From the NCBI RefSeq assembly GCF_902859745.1, contig NZ_CADIJW010000023.1, positions 1 through 64,000 of the forward strand: 64,000 nt of DNA, written 5' to 3'. The position numbers and the translations under genes are program-made. Under the pieces are notes generated by a model. That model saw nothing but the letters and a program-made list of their open reading frames with translations. It was not told the DNA's origin and did no database searches. The first letter of the stretch is position 1; each line of letters opens with the position of its first letter. Source of the stretch: Achromobacter dolens. GTDB taxonomy: Bacteria; Pseudomonadota; Gammaproteobacteria; Burkholderiales; Burkholderiaceae_B. Positions 1 through 11,706 of this stretch are shown here, one piece after another.

Positions 1-427
1 GTGCCGGGGCGCGCTGCTGCGGCTGGCGCGCGGGCGCGTCGTCGTAGCCGCCGCCACCGCCGTAGCTGCCGCCACCGCCGCCGCCGTCTTCGCGGCCGCC
101 CAGCATCTGCATCTGGTCGGCCACGATTTCGGTGCTGTAGCGGTCAGCGCCAGTGTCCTTGTCCTGCCACTTGCGAGTCTTCAGGCGGCCCTCGATGTAG
201 ACCGAGCGGCCCTTCTTCAGGTATTCGCCGGCGATTTCGGCCAGGCGGTTGTACATGACCACGCGGTGCCATTCGGTTTCTTCGCGGCGCTCGCCCGAGG
301 CCTTGTCCTTCCAGGTGGAGGTGGTGGCGATGGACATGTTGCAGATTGCGGCCCCGTCGGGGCTGTAGCGGACTTCCGGGTCGCGACCCAGGTTGCCCAC
401 GAGAATGACTTTGTTAACCGATGCCAT
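1..427 (-). CDS. ssb: Single-stranded DNA-binding protein, 3' end cut by window edge
   Basis: SSB coats single-stranded DNA during replication, repair and recombination. The protein begins [20 protein letters not shown], the classic start of bacterial SSB. The OB fold fills residues 1 to about 110, followed by a glycine-rich linker (runs of G around residues 115-127). The visible part is 142 codons, and the usual acidic C-terminal tip that recruits partner proteins lies outside the window. The start at 427 is chosen because AGAGGGA lies just upstream and the protein then matches the family N-terminus. An in-frame ATG 31 codons earlier (520) has no family support. The MFS gene lies upstream on the same strand, and uvrA beyond it is divergent. 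Confidence 0.95.
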   Translation of the reverse strand, partial: MASVNKVILVGNLGRDPEVRYSPDGAAICNMSIATTSTWKDKASGERREETEWHRVVMYNRLAEIAGEYLKKGRSVYIEGRLKTRKWQDKDTGADRYSTEIVADQMQMLGGREDGGGGGGSYGGGGGYDDAPARQPQQRAPA

Positions 428-526
428 GCCGTTGTCCCTCTGTTGTTGACAGCCTGTGCCACGCGTTGCCGCGAGCGCGCCGGCAACAACATAAATAGCG
501 ATGTTGAAGACCGGCTTCATGAAACT

Positions 527-553
527 CGCCGGTCATCGCAGCGATGACCGGCG
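527..553. repeat. Perfect 27-bp inverted repeat upstream of ssb
   Basis: The arm CGCCGGTCATCGC is followed by a single A and then by its exact reverse complement. It lies between the end of the MFS gene and the start of ssb, about 100 bp upstream of the ssb start codon. No T-run follows it on either strand, so it is not a typical intrinsic terminator. It could be a protein-binding dyad, a palindromic repeat element or a weak stem-loop in an ssb leader. The sequence does not decide between these. Confidence 0.6.
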
Positions 554-709
554 ACGCCGGTGAAGCCCTAATTTGCCTTCTATTATCGACGAAAAGCGTC
601 TGGCGCGCCAAACCCGATTGGTGACAAAGCCATCCGTCCAGGGAAACGATTTCACCGCTGTTGGACACCGTTGGCGGCGCGATCCGCGACTTTCGCCAAC
701 CGCGGTCTT

Positions 710-1894
710 CTAGGCCAGCGGCTTGAGCGCCCACGTCACGGCCAGCCAGACGGCGGCCAGCACCGCGGCGCCGACGAACACCGCACCGGGGCCGGAATGC
801 GAGGCGATCCAGCCGCCCAATGCGCCGCCGGTGAACAGGCCTGCGGCCTGGGCAGTGTTGTAGAAGCCCAGCGCCAGGCCCTTGTAGGCCTGCGGCGCCA
901 CCCGAGACACCAGCGAAGGCTGCAGCGCCTCCAGTACGTTGAAGGCCACGAAGAAGCCGGTCAGCGCCGCCGCCAGGGTGTAAAAGCCGTGGCTGGCCGC
1001 CGGCAGCAGCGCGCACACCAGCACCAGGCCGGCCACGGCGGCGCGCAAGGCGCCCCGGTGGGCGCGGCGCTTTTCCGCCACGAACACCACCGGCACCATC
1101 AGCACGAACGACACCAGGATCACAGGCAGATACACCTTCCAGAGCTCACGCGCATCCAGGCCGCCAACTTTGGCCAGCAACGCCGGCACCACGACGAACA
1201 GCGACACCTGGATCAGGTGCAGCACGAACACGCCGAAATTCAGCCGCAGCAGGTCGGCATGGGTCAGCACCTGGCGCGGACTGGCGGCCTGCATGCTGCG
1301 GGCCTGCGTACGCGGCACCACCGGCACCACCCAGCGCGCCACCGCCAGGCACACCACGCCCAGACAGGCGATGGTCCAGAACAGGCCCGACAACCCCCAC
1401 CAGCCCACCAGCAGCGGCGACAGCACCAGCGACGCGGCGAACGACAGGCCGATCGAGCCGCCCACCATGGCCATTGCGCGGGTGCGCACCTCGTCACGGG
1501 TGGCGTCGGCCAGCCAGGCGGTCACGGCGGCCGAAATGGCCCCGGCCCCCTGGATGGCGCGACCGATGGTGATCCAGAACACGTCGTCGGCCTGCGCGCA
1601 GACCACGCTGCCCGCCACGAACAGCAGCAGGCCGAACAGCACCACCGGCCGGCGGCCCCAGCGGTCCGACGCCAGCCCGAAGGGAATTTGCATGAACGCC
1701 TGGGTCAGGCCGTACATACCCAGCGCCAGGCCGACGCGGGCGGGGTCATCCCCCCCGGGCAGGCCGCGGGCGGCCACGGCGAACACCGGCAGCAACAGGA
1801 ACAACCCCAGCATCCGCGCGGCGAACAAACCGGCCAGCGCCACGCTGGCACGGCGCTCGGAAGGGGTCAATTTCAGTTTCGTGTCTGCCGGCAT
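710..1894 (-). CDS. Major facilitator superfamily transporter
   Basis: This 394-residue inner-membrane protein has about 12 hydrophobic segments. It carries the MFS loop 2-3 signature (GLASDRWGRRPVVLFG, near residue 70) after the first two helices. The N-terminal segment (ARMLGLFLLLPVFAVAARGLPGG) resembles YajR-type drug/H+ antiporter-like proteins. The substrate cannot be told from the sequence. It is divergent from uvrA, with a 134-bp gap, and upstream of ssb on the same strand. Membership of the family is certain; the transport role is inference. Confidence 0.85.
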   Translation of the reverse strand: MPADTKLKLTPSERRASVALAGLFAARMLGLFLLLPVFAVAARGLPGGDDPARVGLALGMYGLTQAFMQIPFGLASDRWGRRPVVLFGLLLFVAGSVVCAQADDVFWITIGRAIQGAGAISAAVTAWLADATRDEVRTRAMAMVGGSIGLSFAASLVLSPLLVGWWGLSGLFWTIACLGVVCLAVARWVVPVVPRTQARSMQAASPRQVLTHADLLRLNFGVFVLHLIQVSLFVVVPALLAKVGGLDARELWKVYLPVILVSFVLMVPVVFVAEKRRAHRGALRAAVAGLVLVCALLPAASHGFYTLAAALTGFFVAFNVLEALQPSLVSRVAPQAYKGLALGFYNTAQAAGLFTGGALGGWIASHSGPGAVFVGAAVLAAVWLAVTWALKPLA

Positions 1895-2028
1895 GCGGAA
1901 TTTTCAACGATGACGAGGGCCGTTCGCGCGTGAATGTCATGCGCTGGCGGTCTGATCTATGGCCTGGGGACTCGGCGCGCTATAGTACCAAGTTGGCCTT
2001 TGCAACCGCTTAAAAGAGCCCGATAGAC

Positions 2029-4884
<2,856 letters not shown>

Positions 4885-4926
4885 ACGGCGCGGCGCAATC
4901 AGGGCCTGTCACTAAGGGGAATCGGC

Positions 4927-5589
4927 ATGTACACCTTGATCATCGGCAACAAGAACTACTCGTCGTGGTCGCTGCGGCCATGGCTCGCGCTGCGCGCCAC
5001 CGGCGTCGCTTTCACCGAACAGAAGCTTGGCCTGTTCACCGAGGCGTTCGCCCGCCACCTGGAAACGCTCACGCCCGCCGGACTGGTGCCGGTGCTGCTG
5101 GATGGCGACCTGGCGGTCTGGGACTCGCTGGCGATCTGCGAATACGTGGCTGAACAGCATCCCGAGGCCCGCCTGTGGCCGCAGGACGCCCGCGCCCGGG
5201 CCCGCGCCCGTTCGCTGGCGGCGCAGATGCACAGCGGCTTCGGCGCGCTGCGCCAGGCGCTGCCGATGAACATCGAGGCGCACCTGCCTGGCATCGACAT
5301 CCCCGAGGCCGCGCGCCAGGAGATTTCGCGCATGCACGCCATCTGGCAGGACACGCGCGCGGAATTCGGCCAGGGCGGCCCGTTCCTGTTCGGCGCCTTC
5401 TCGATCGCCGATGCGTTCTTTGCGCCGATCGTGTCGCGCTTCGTCACCTACGGCATCGCCGCGGCCGGCCCGGTGCGCGACTACATGGACGCGGTGCTGG
5501 CGCTGCCGGCGATGCAGGAATGGATGCGCGACGCGCGCGCCGAAGCCACCTTCGTCGAGGCCGACGAGCCCTACCGCAAGCATCGTTGA
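4927..5589 (+). CDS. Glutathione S-transferase family protein
   Basis: This 220-residue cytosolic protein has the GST architecture. A thioredoxin-like N-terminal domain (residues 1-75) contains the NYSSWSLRPW segment that supplies the glutathione-activating serine, a cis-proline site (GLVPVLL) and the DS glutathione-binding pair in WDSLAICEY. An all-helical C-terminal domain with FSIADAFFAPIVSRF follows. It lies 42 bp after uvrA on the same strand, so read-through from uvrA is possible. The substrate is unknown; detoxification or a maleylacetoacetate isomerase-like role are both possible. Confidence 0.88.
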   Translation: MYTLIIGNKNYSSWSLRPWLALRATGVAFTEQKLGLFTEAFARHLETLTPAGLVPVLLDGDLAVWDSLAICEYVAEQHPEARLWPQDARARARARSLAAQMHSGFGALRQALPMNIEAHLPGIDIPEAARQEISRMHAIWQDTRAEFGQGGPFLFGAFSIADAFFAPIVSRFVTYGIAAAGPVRDYMDAVLALPAMQEWMRDARAEATFVEADEPYRKHR

Positions 5590-5674
5590 CGCCGCTGGGC
5601 CGCGTCTCGCCGCCTGAACCCGGCGCGGGTGCCGCCCAGGACACGTCAGCCTGAACGCCGCCTGGCGTCGGCGC

Positions 5675-6802
5675 CTAGCTCATGTCGAACAGGCGCCGGT
5701 GCTCGCGGATGGCGTAGCGGTCGGTCATGCCGGCGATGTAGTCGGCGATGGCGCGGGCCTGGTCGTTGAAGGCGGCGCGCCGATAGTCCGGCGGCAACAG
5801 GCGCGGATCGTCCAGGAACGCCGCGAACAGTTCGCGCACGATGCGCCGCGCCTTCGTGGTCATGCGCAACACGCGGTAGTGTCGGTACAGATTGTCGAAC
5901 AGGAACTTCTTGAGTTCGTCGGCTTCGCGCCGAATGTCGTCCGAAAACCCAGCCAGCGGCGGCGCGCGGCGCACGTCGTCGGCGCAGGCTGGCGCCGCCT
6001 CGCGGATGCGCGCCAGCGACGTGCGCGTCAGGTCGCCGATCAGCGTATTTATCATGCGGCGGATGGTCTCGGCCACCGCGCGGCGCGACGCCAGTCCGGG
6101 ATAACGCGCCAGCACCTCGGCATGATGACGCTGGAAGATGGACACTCCCTGCAATTGCTCCAGTGTGATCAGTCCCGAGCGCAGGCCGTCATCGATGTCG
6201 TGGTTGTTGTAGGCCACTTCGTCGGCCAGGTTGGCGATCTGCGCCTCCAGCGACGGCTGGGTGCGCGCCAGGAAACGTTCGCCCACGGCGCCCAGTTGCC
6301 GCGCATGGGCCGCCGAGCAATGCTTGAGGATGCCCTCGCGGGTCTCGAAGCACAGGTTCAGGCCGTTGAAATCGGCATAGCGCTCTTCGAGCTCGTCGAC
6401 CACCCGCAGGCTCTGCAGGTTGTGCTCGAAGCCGCCGGCCTCGGGCGCCAGCTCGCGCATGCAGGCGTTGAGTTCGTCCTGGCCGGCATGACCGAACGGC
6501 GTGTGGCCCAGATCGTGCGCGAGCGAAATGGCTTCGGTCAGGTCTTCCGACAGCCCGAGGCTGCGCGCCAGGGTTCGCGCGATCTGCGCCACTTCCAGGC
6601 TGTGCGTCAGGCGCGTGCGGAACAGATCGCCTTCGTGGTTCACGAAGACCTGGGTCTTGTACTCCAGCCGCCGGAACGCGCCGGAATGGATGATGCGGTC
6701 ACGATCGCGCTGGAATTCCGTGCGGTTTTCCGGCGCGGGTTCGGCATAGGCCCGGCCGCGCGATCGGGACGGGTCGGATGCATAGGAAGCCAGTTCTTTC
6801 AT
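5675..6802 (-). CDS. dgt: Deoxyguanosinetriphosphate triphosphohydrolase-like protein
   Basis: This is an HD-domain dNTP triphosphohydrolase of the shorter (type 2) dGTPase-like group, 375 residues long. The metal-binding residues are visible: H67 in [12 protein letters not shown] and H96-D97 in [11 protein letters not shown], with a later D in [15 protein letters not shown]. Members convert dNTPs to deoxynucleosides plus triphosphate. The start [10 protein letters not shown] at 6802 was chosen over longer in-frame starts because those would run into aroB, which ends at 6829. The gene follows aroB by 26 bp and is probably the last gene of an aroK-aroB-dgt operon, a common betaproteobacterial order. 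Confidence 0.93.
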   Translation of the reverse strand: MKELASYASDPSRSRGRAYAEPAPENRTEFQRDRDRIIHSGAFRRLEYKTQVFVNHEGDLFRTRLTHSLEVAQIARTLARSLGLSEDLTEAISLAHDLGHTPFGHAGQDELNACMRELAPEAGGFEHNLQSLRVVDELEERYADFNGLNLCFETREGILKHCSAAHARQLGAVGERFLARTQPSLEAQIANLADEVAYNNHDIDDGLRSGLITLEQLQGVSIFQRHHAEVLARYPGLASRRAVAETIRRMINTLIGDLTRTSLARIREAAPACADDVRRAPPLAGFSDDIRREADELKKFLFDNLYRHYRVLRMTTKARRIVRELFAAFLDDPRLLPPDYRRAAFNDQARAIADYIAGMTDRYAIREHRRLFDMS

Positions 6803-6828
6803 CTGCGACACCGTCTCTCCAGCATTCT

Positions 6829-7905
6829 TTATTGAGTGGTTCGGGCCAGTACGGCGCGCACGGCATCGGCCGGCGCCGCCCGCATCATCGCTTCGCCGAT
6901 GCGGGTCATGAGCACGTAGCGGATCTCGCCGCCCTCGGTCTTCTTGTCGACCTGCATCAGGTCGAGCCAGCGATCGGCTCCCAGGTCGGGCGCAACCGCG
7001 GGACAGCCGATGGCCTCGACCAAGGCGCGCACGCGGGCCACGTCGGCGCGGGGAAAGCCTGCCACGTCCGCGGACAGTTCCGCCGCCTGCACCATGCCGC
7101 AGCCGACCGCCTCGCCGTGCAACCAGGCGCCATAGCCCAGGCCCGCCTCGATGGCGTGGCCGAAGGTGTGGCCCAGGTTCAGGATGGCGCGCAGGCCGGA
7201 TTCGCGTTCGTCCTTGCCCACCACCTGCGCCTTCAGTTCGCACGAGCGGCGGATGGCGTAGGCGATGGCCTGCGGGTCCAGGCTGCGCAATTTCTGCGCA
7301 TTCTGTTCGCACCAGGTCCAGAATTCCGGATCCAGGATCAGGCCGTACTTGATGACTTCGGCCAGGCCGGCCGACACTTCGCGCGCCGGCAGCGTGGCCA
7401 GCACGGCGGTGTCGATCTCGACCGCCAGCGGCTGGTAGAACGCGCCGATCATGTTCTTGCCGAGCGGATGGTTCACGGCCGTCTTGCCGCCGACCGACGA
7501 ATCGACCTGGGCCAGCAGGGTCGTGGGCACCTGCACGAAACGCACACCGCGCATGTACACCGCGGCGGCGAAGCCGGTCATGTCGCCGATCACGCCGCCG
7601 CCCAGCGCCACCAGCACGCAGCGGCGGTCCAGGCGATTGCCCAGCAGCGCGTCGAAGATCAGGTTCAGGGACTGCCAGTCCTTGTACGACTCGCCGTCGG
7701 GCAGCTCGATGCGCAGCACCCGCTTGCCGGTGCGCGCCAGGGCGGCTTCGGCGCGTTCGCCATACAGCGCCGCCACGGTCGGGTTGGTCACCACCGCGAT
7801 GGCGGTGGCGTCGGCGGGGATGCTTTCGTCCAGGGCATCCAGGCGCCCCGGCGCAATGCGGATAGGGTACTGTCCGCCCGGGGTGTCGACCTCAACAACG
7901 TTCAT
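6829..7905 (-). CDS. aroB: 3-dehydroquinate synthase
   Basis: AroB converts DAHP to 3-dehydroquinate, the second step of the shikimate pathway, using NAD+ and a divalent metal. The 358-residue protein has the NAD-binding [14 protein letters not shown] (about residues 102-115), the [21 protein letters not shown] active-site stretch that follows it, EVIKYG, and [11 protein letters not shown], which supplies metal-ligand histidines. Length is standard. The start ATG overlaps the aroK stop (ATGA), so the two are translationally coupled. Confidence 0.97.
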   Translation of the reverse strand: MNVVEVDTPGGQYPIRIAPGRLDALDESIPADATAIAVVTNPTVAALYGERAEAALARTGKRVLRIELPDGESYKDWQSLNLIFDALLGNRLDRRCVLVALGGGVIGDMTGFAAAVYMRGVRFVQVPTTLLAQVDSSVGGKTAVNHPLGKNMIGAFYQPLAVEIDTAVLATLPAREVSAGLAEVIKYGLILDPEFWTWCEQNAQKLRSLDPQAIAYAIRRSCELKAQVVGKDERESGLRAILNLGHTFGHAIEAGLGYGAWLHGEAVGCGMVQAAELSADVAGFPRADVARVRALVEAIGCPAVAPDLGADRWLDLMQVDKKTEGGEIRYVLMTRIGEAMMRAAPADAVRAVLARTTQ

Positions 7906-8543
7906 ATCTGCTTCTCGAAGGCTTGTAATTGCGGCAGGAGCGCCTTGACCAGCGTGTGGATGGGCATGGAGCCGGTTTCCACCACCAGGTCGGCGACTTC
8001 CTTGTAGAGGGGCTCGCGCAGGGTCATCAGGTCGCGCAGCGTGCCGCGCGGATCGGCGGTGGCCAGCAGCGGCCGGTTGCGATCGCGGCAGGTGCGGCGG
8101 AACAATTCGTCCACACTGGCCCTCAAATAGACCACGATACCCCGCTCGCGCAGGCGCGCCCGGTTTTCGGCGGCCAGGATGGCGCCGCCACCGGTGGCGA
8201 GAATTATGTTGCGCCGTTGGGTACACTCTTCCAGGGCGGCGGATTCCCGGCGACGGAAACCGGCCTCACCCTCGATTTCGAAGATTACCGGCACCCGTAC
8301 GCCGCAACGCGCCTCGAGCTCATGGTCCAGATCGATAAAATCGCGCCCCAGGGCACGCGCCAGGCCACGGCCGATGGTCGTCTTGCCCGCTCCCATCATC
8401 CCCACCAGGAAGATGGGCAGGTCGTGCGGCAACGACACGGCCTTGCCCAGGCACTCCGAGGCGCAGGGCTGGTTTTCGGGCGCCTCGCCGGAGGGCGCCA
8501 GGTCCGGGGCAGCCTCCGGACATGAGTGAGCGGAAAAGTTCAT
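7902..8543 (-). CDS. aroK: Shikimate kinase
   Basis: AroK phosphorylates shikimate with ATP, the fifth step of the shikimate pathway. The Walker A motif GMMGAGKTT is at residues 48-56, followed by the shikimate-binding DLDHELE near 71, FRRRES and GGGAIL. The 213-residue form has about 40 residues ahead of the kinase domain, longer than most AroK. The extension could be genuine, or translation could start further in. The ATG at 8543 is preferred to one 42 bp upstream, but both are possible. The gene is divergent from mrcA and overlaps aroB by 4 bp. Confidence 0.94.
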   Translation of the reverse strand: MNFSAHSCPEAAPDLAPSGEAPENQPCASECLGKAVSLPHDLPIFLVGMMGAGKTTIGRGLARALGRDFIDLDHELEARCGVRVPVIFEIEGEAGFRRRESAALEECTQRRNIILATGGGAILAAENRARLRERGIVVYLRASVDELFRRTCRDRNRPLLATADPRGTLRDLMTLREPLYKEVADLVVETGSMPIHTLVKALLPQLQAFEKQI

Positions 8544-8579
8544 GACGGCATTATCACATCTGCCGCCAAGTTGCCCGCG

Positions 8580-8625
8580 CGCCACACTGAACTATCTTGT
8601 TACAGAAACCGATCCGCCACACTGA
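8580..8625. repeat. 11-bp direct repeat between aroK and mrcA
   Basis: CGCCACACTGA occurs at 8580-8590 and again at 8615-8625, 35 bp apart start to start. Both lie in the short divergent region between aroK and mrcA. Spacing near three helical turns and the promoter location suggest a possible paired regulator site. Chance duplication is not excluded. Confidence 0.4.
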
Positions 8626-8658
8626 GGCGGGACCGGAGATACCCGTAAAATCGCCGCG

Positions 8659-11106
8659 ATGAGCAAGCCGCAGAATTCCTCCAAAAAAGACAAGCCCGCC
8701 AATAACGGTTCCCCGATATTGCGTTTTTTCGTCAAGACCGGCATTTTCTTTGCCGGCCTGTTCCTGTGCGGCGTGCTGCTGGCGGGCATGGCGCTGGCGC
8801 TGGCCTGGCCCAACCTGCCGGACCTGAACGCCATGACGGACTACCGCCCGCGGGTGCCGCTGCGCGTCTACACGGCGGACAAGGTGCTCATCGGCGAATT
8901 CGGCGAAGAACGCCGCAACGTGCTGCGCTTCAATGAAATCCCGGACGTGATGAAGTCCGCGGTGCTGGCGGCCGAAGACGACCGCTTCTACCAGCACGGC
9001 GGGATCGACTGGACCGGCGTGGTGCGCGCCGGCCTGACCAACCTGATCAACATGTCCAAGACGCAGGGGGCCAGCACCATCACCATGCAGGTGGCGCGCA
9101 ACTTCTACCTGTCGTCGGAAAAGACGTACTCGCGCAAGTTCTACGAACTGCTGCTGACGTTCAAGATCGAATCGGAGCTCACCAAGGACCAGATCCTCGA
9201 GCTCTACATGAACCAGATCTACCTGGGTCACCGCGCCTACGGCTTTGCGGCCGCCTCGCGCACCTACTTCGGCAAGCCGCTGTCGGAAGTGACCCCGGCC
9301 GAAGCCGCCATGCTGGCGGGCATCCCCAAGGCCCCGTCGCGCTTCAACCCGATCTCCAACCGCCCCCGCGCCGAGCTGCGCCAGCGCTACGTGCTGGGCC
9401 GCATGCTGTCGCTCGGCTACCTGACCGAGCCTGAATACAAGACGGCGATGGCGCAGCAGATCGTCATGAAGTCGGCCGAAGGCACGCCGGCCGGCGGCTA
9501 CAGCATCCATGGCGAATACGTGGCCGAACTGGCGCGCCAACTGCTGTTCAACGTGTACCAGGACAACGTCTATTCGCGCGGCATCAACATCTACACCACG
9601 GTCCAGTCCAAGGACCAGGAAGCGGCCTACCGCGCCGTGCGCGAAGGCGTGCTGGAATACACCCGCCGCGCGCCCTACCCCGGCCCCGAGGAACAGCTCG
9701 ACCTGCCCCCGGGCACCGAAAACAACCCGCAGGCCCTGGACGAATTCCTGGACGGCGTGTTCGACAAGTTCAGCGACAGCGGCGACCTGCTGACCGCGCT
9801 GGTGCTGTCGGCCAGCCCCACCGAAGTGAAGCTGGCGCGCAGCTCGCGCGAGATCATCACCGTCACCGACAAGAAGGTGCTGGGCGTGGTGGCGCGCGCG
9901 CTCAACGACAAGGCCAAGCCCGAGCAGCGCATCAAGCGCGGCTCGGTGGTCTACATCCGCAAGCTGGGCGACAACTGGGAAATCATCAACCTGCCGTCGG
10001 TGCAGGCGGCGTTCGTGGCGCTGTCGCCGCAGGACGGCGCGATCCGCGCCATGGTCGGCGGCTTCGACTTCTACCGCGGCAACTTCAACCGCGTGACGCA
10101 GGCCTGGCGCCAGCCCGGCTCGAACATCAAGCCGTTCATCTACGCCGCCTCGCTCGAGCGCGGCCTGACGCCGGCCACGCAGATCTCCGACCAGCCGTTC
10201 GAGCTGACCGCGGCGCAGACCGGCTCCAAGGCCTGGAACCCGAAGAACTACGGCAACCAGTACGAGCCCATGCTGACGCTGCGCCAGGGCCTGTACAAGT
10301 CCAAGAACATGGTCTCGATCCGCATCCTGCAGGCCATCGGTCCGCAGTACGCGCAGGACTACCTGACCCGCTTCGGTTTCGACAAGGCGCGCCAGCCCGC
10401 GGTGCTGCCGCTGGCGCTGGGCGCCGGCTCGGTGACCCCGCTGCAACTGGCCGGCGCGTTCTCGGTGTTCGCCAACGGCGGCTATCGCGTCACGCCCTAC
10501 CTGATCGACCGCGTCACCGACAGCAGCGGCAAGATCGTGATGCAGGCCAAGCCCACCGTGGCCGGCGACGCCGCGGCCCGCGCCATCGACCCGCGCACCG
10601 CCTGGATCATGGACGACGTGCTGCGCGGCGTGGCCACCTACGGCACCGCTGCCCGCGCCCGCGTGCTGCTCAAGCGCAACGACATCGCTGGCAAGACCGG
10701 CACCACCAACGAATCCGTGGACGCCTGGTTCTCGGGCTACACGCCGTCGCTGGTGGCCACCGCCTGGCTCGGCTTCGACCAGCCCAAGTCGCTGGGTTCG
10801 CGCGAAACCGGCGGCGGCGTGGCCATGCCGATCTGGGTCGACTACATGCAGGACGTGCTCAAGGGCGTGCCGGAAGAAAAGCCGCGCCCCCGTCCCGACG
10901 GCATCATCGTCGAGAACGGCGAGTACTACTTCTCGGAATTCCCGCCCGGACAGGCGGTGGCCCGCCTGGGCCTGCCGCAGGCGGATACGCTGGGCGAGTT
11001 CCTGAACGGCCTGAACAGCGACAGCGGCGAGGACAACCGCATCAAGGTGGCGCCTGGCGTGGGCACGCAAAGCGCCCAGCCGTGGTCGCAGAAGATCCCG
11101 TTCTGA
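8659..11106 (+). CDS. mrcA: Penicillin-binding protein 1A (transglycosylase/transpeptidase)
   Basis: This bifunctional class A PBP polymerises and cross-links peptidoglycan in the periplasm. The 815-residue protein has one N-terminal membrane anchor (about residues 24-50). A GT51 domain follows with the catalytic glutamate in AAEDDRFYQHGGID (E106), and then an OB-like insert. The transpeptidase domain carries SNIK (S488-K491), SKN near 548 and KTGT at 679-682. All catalytic motifs are intact. It is divergent from aroK. In many betaproteobacteria a pilMNOPQ cluster sits between these two genes, but here it is absent. Confidence 0.97.
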   Translation: MSKPQNSSKKDKPANNGSPILRFFVKTGIFFAGLFLCGVLLAGMALALAWPNLPDLNAMTDYRPRVPLRVYTADKVLIGEFGEERRNVLRFNEIPDVMKSAVLAAEDDRFYQHGGIDWTGVVRAGLTNLINMSKTQGASTITMQVARNFYLSSEKTYSRKFYELLLTFKIESELTKDQILELYMNQIYLGHRAYGFAAASRTYFGKPLSEVTPAEAAMLAGIPKAPSRFNPISNRPRAELRQRYVLGRMLSLGYLTEPEYKTAMAQQIVMKSAEGTPAGGYSIHGEYVAELARQLLFNVYQDNVYSRGINIYTTVQSKDQEAAYRAVREGVLEYTRRAPYPGPEEQLDLPPGTENNPQALDEFLDGVFDKFSDSGDLLTALVLSASPTEVKLARSSREIITVTDKKVLGVVARALNDKAKPEQRIKRGSVVYIRKLGDNWEIINLPSVQAAFVALSPQDGAIRAMVGGFDFYRGNFNRVTQAWRQPGSNIKPFIYAASLERGLTPATQISDQPFELTAAQTGSKAWNPKNYGNQYEPMLTLRQGLYKSKNMVSIRILQAIGPQYAQDYLTRFGFDKARQPAVLPLALGAGSVTPLQLAGAFSVFANGGYRVTPYLIDRVTDSSGKIVMQAKPTVAGDAAARAIDPRTAWIMDDVLRGVATYGTAARARVLLKRNDIAGKTGTTNESVDAWFSGYTPSLVATAWLGFDQPKSLGSRETGGGVAMPIWVDYMQDVLKGVPEEKPRPRPDGIIVENGEYYFSEFPPGQAVARLGLPQADTLGEFLNGLNSDSGEDNRIKVAPGVGTQSAQPWSQKIPF

Positions 11107-11113
11107 ATGGAAT

Positions 11114-11145
11114 GAAAAAGGCCGGCGAATCGCCGGCCTTTTTTT
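11114..11145. terminator. Bidirectional intrinsic terminator between mrcA and cyaY
   Basis: A 10-bp stem (AAGGCCGGCG, loop AAT, then its complement) is flanked by an A-run on the left and seven T residues on the right. It sits 8 bp after the mrcA stop and just beyond the cyaY stop, so it can end transcription from both convergent genes. Confidence 0.93.
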
Positions 11146-11153
11146 GCGGGACG

Positions 11154-11483
11154 CTACAGGCGGATCGTGACGGGCACGCCCGCCGCGGCGGAACAGATCT
11201 GCGATAGCGCGTCGGGCAGATTCGGGCCGCCTCGGGTATCGTTCCAGTGCTGGCCGTCGTAGCGGTAGTGGAAGCCGCCGCTGCGTGCGGCCACCCACAG
11301 TTCCTGCATGGCGGCCTGGCTGTTCACCACCACGTGGGTATTGTCTTCGAACACCATCGTCAGCACATTGCCGCTGCGGCTGGTTTCGACGTCGACGTCG
11401 AGCGAAGCCGCCCAGTCATCGGCCTGGCTTTCGATGCTGTTCAGCACCTGGTCGATCAACGCAAGAAATTCGGATTCGGTCAT
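11154..11483 (-). CDS. cyaY: CyaY, bacterial frataxin
   Basis: CyaY is an iron-binding frataxin homologue that modulates iron-sulfur cluster assembly by the IscS machinery. The 109-residue protein has the family layout. An acidic first helix (TESEFLALIDQVLNSIES) is followed by a beta sheet with NVLTMVFEDNTHVVVN, then QELWVAARSGGFHY and a C-terminal helix. The start at 11483 gives the family N-terminus MTESEF; upstream in-frame ATGs would overlap the divergent lptM region. It converges with mrcA on a shared terminator. Confidence 0.94.
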   Translation of the reverse strand: MTESEFLALIDQVLNSIESQADDWAASLDVDVETSRSGNVLTMVFEDNTHVVVNSQAAMQELWVAARSGGFHYRYDGQHWNDTRGGPNLPDALSQICSAAAGVPVTIRL

Positions 11484-11538
11484 AATCGAGCCTGCAAGAA
11501 TTACGGAGTTCCCAGTGTTCCAATTGGCATTCAGCCGC

Positions 11539-11706
11539 ATGTCTCTTCGCATTGTAGCCACGCTGTTGGCGACCGGCATGGTTGCGGCCTGTGGCTACAA
11601 GGGTCCGTTGTACATGCCCACGCCTGACGGCAAGCCGCCGCCCCCCGGACAGCGACAAACCACGCCCCAGGTGCCGCAGATACCATCCGCGCCCTCCCTG
11701 CCATGA
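11539..11706 (+). CDS. lptM: Small outer-membrane lipoprotein of the LptM (YifL) family
   Basis: This 55-residue lipoprotein has a short signal sequence ending in VAAC, so lipidation is expected at C18. The CGYKGPLYMP segment matches the CGxKGPLYxP start of mature LptM. A proline-rich tail follows. LptM assists oxidative maturation of the LPS translocon LptD in Enterobacteria; the same role here is inferred from family membership. Its stop overlaps the lysA start (ATGA). The lptM-lysA order is widely conserved in Proteobacteria, which supports the call. Confidence 0.88.
   Translation: MSLRIVATLLATGMVAACGYKGPLYMPTPDGKPPPPGQRQTTPQVPQIPSAPSLP

Noticed and set aside
20-110. Tandem-like CCGCCACCG repeats near the left edge
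   Set aside because: They encode the glycine-rich linker of SSB and are not a minisatellite or CRISPR.
428-520. In-frame 31-codon extension of ssb starting at an ATG at 520
   Set aside because: It would add a hydrophobic leader to a cytosolic DNA-binding protein, and the canonical start at 427 has a good Shine-Dalgarno sequence.
1934-2028. Search for a LexA operator ahead of uvrA
   Set aside because: No CTG-N10-CAG site with the usual AT-rich centre is visible. A diverged site cannot be excluded by eye.
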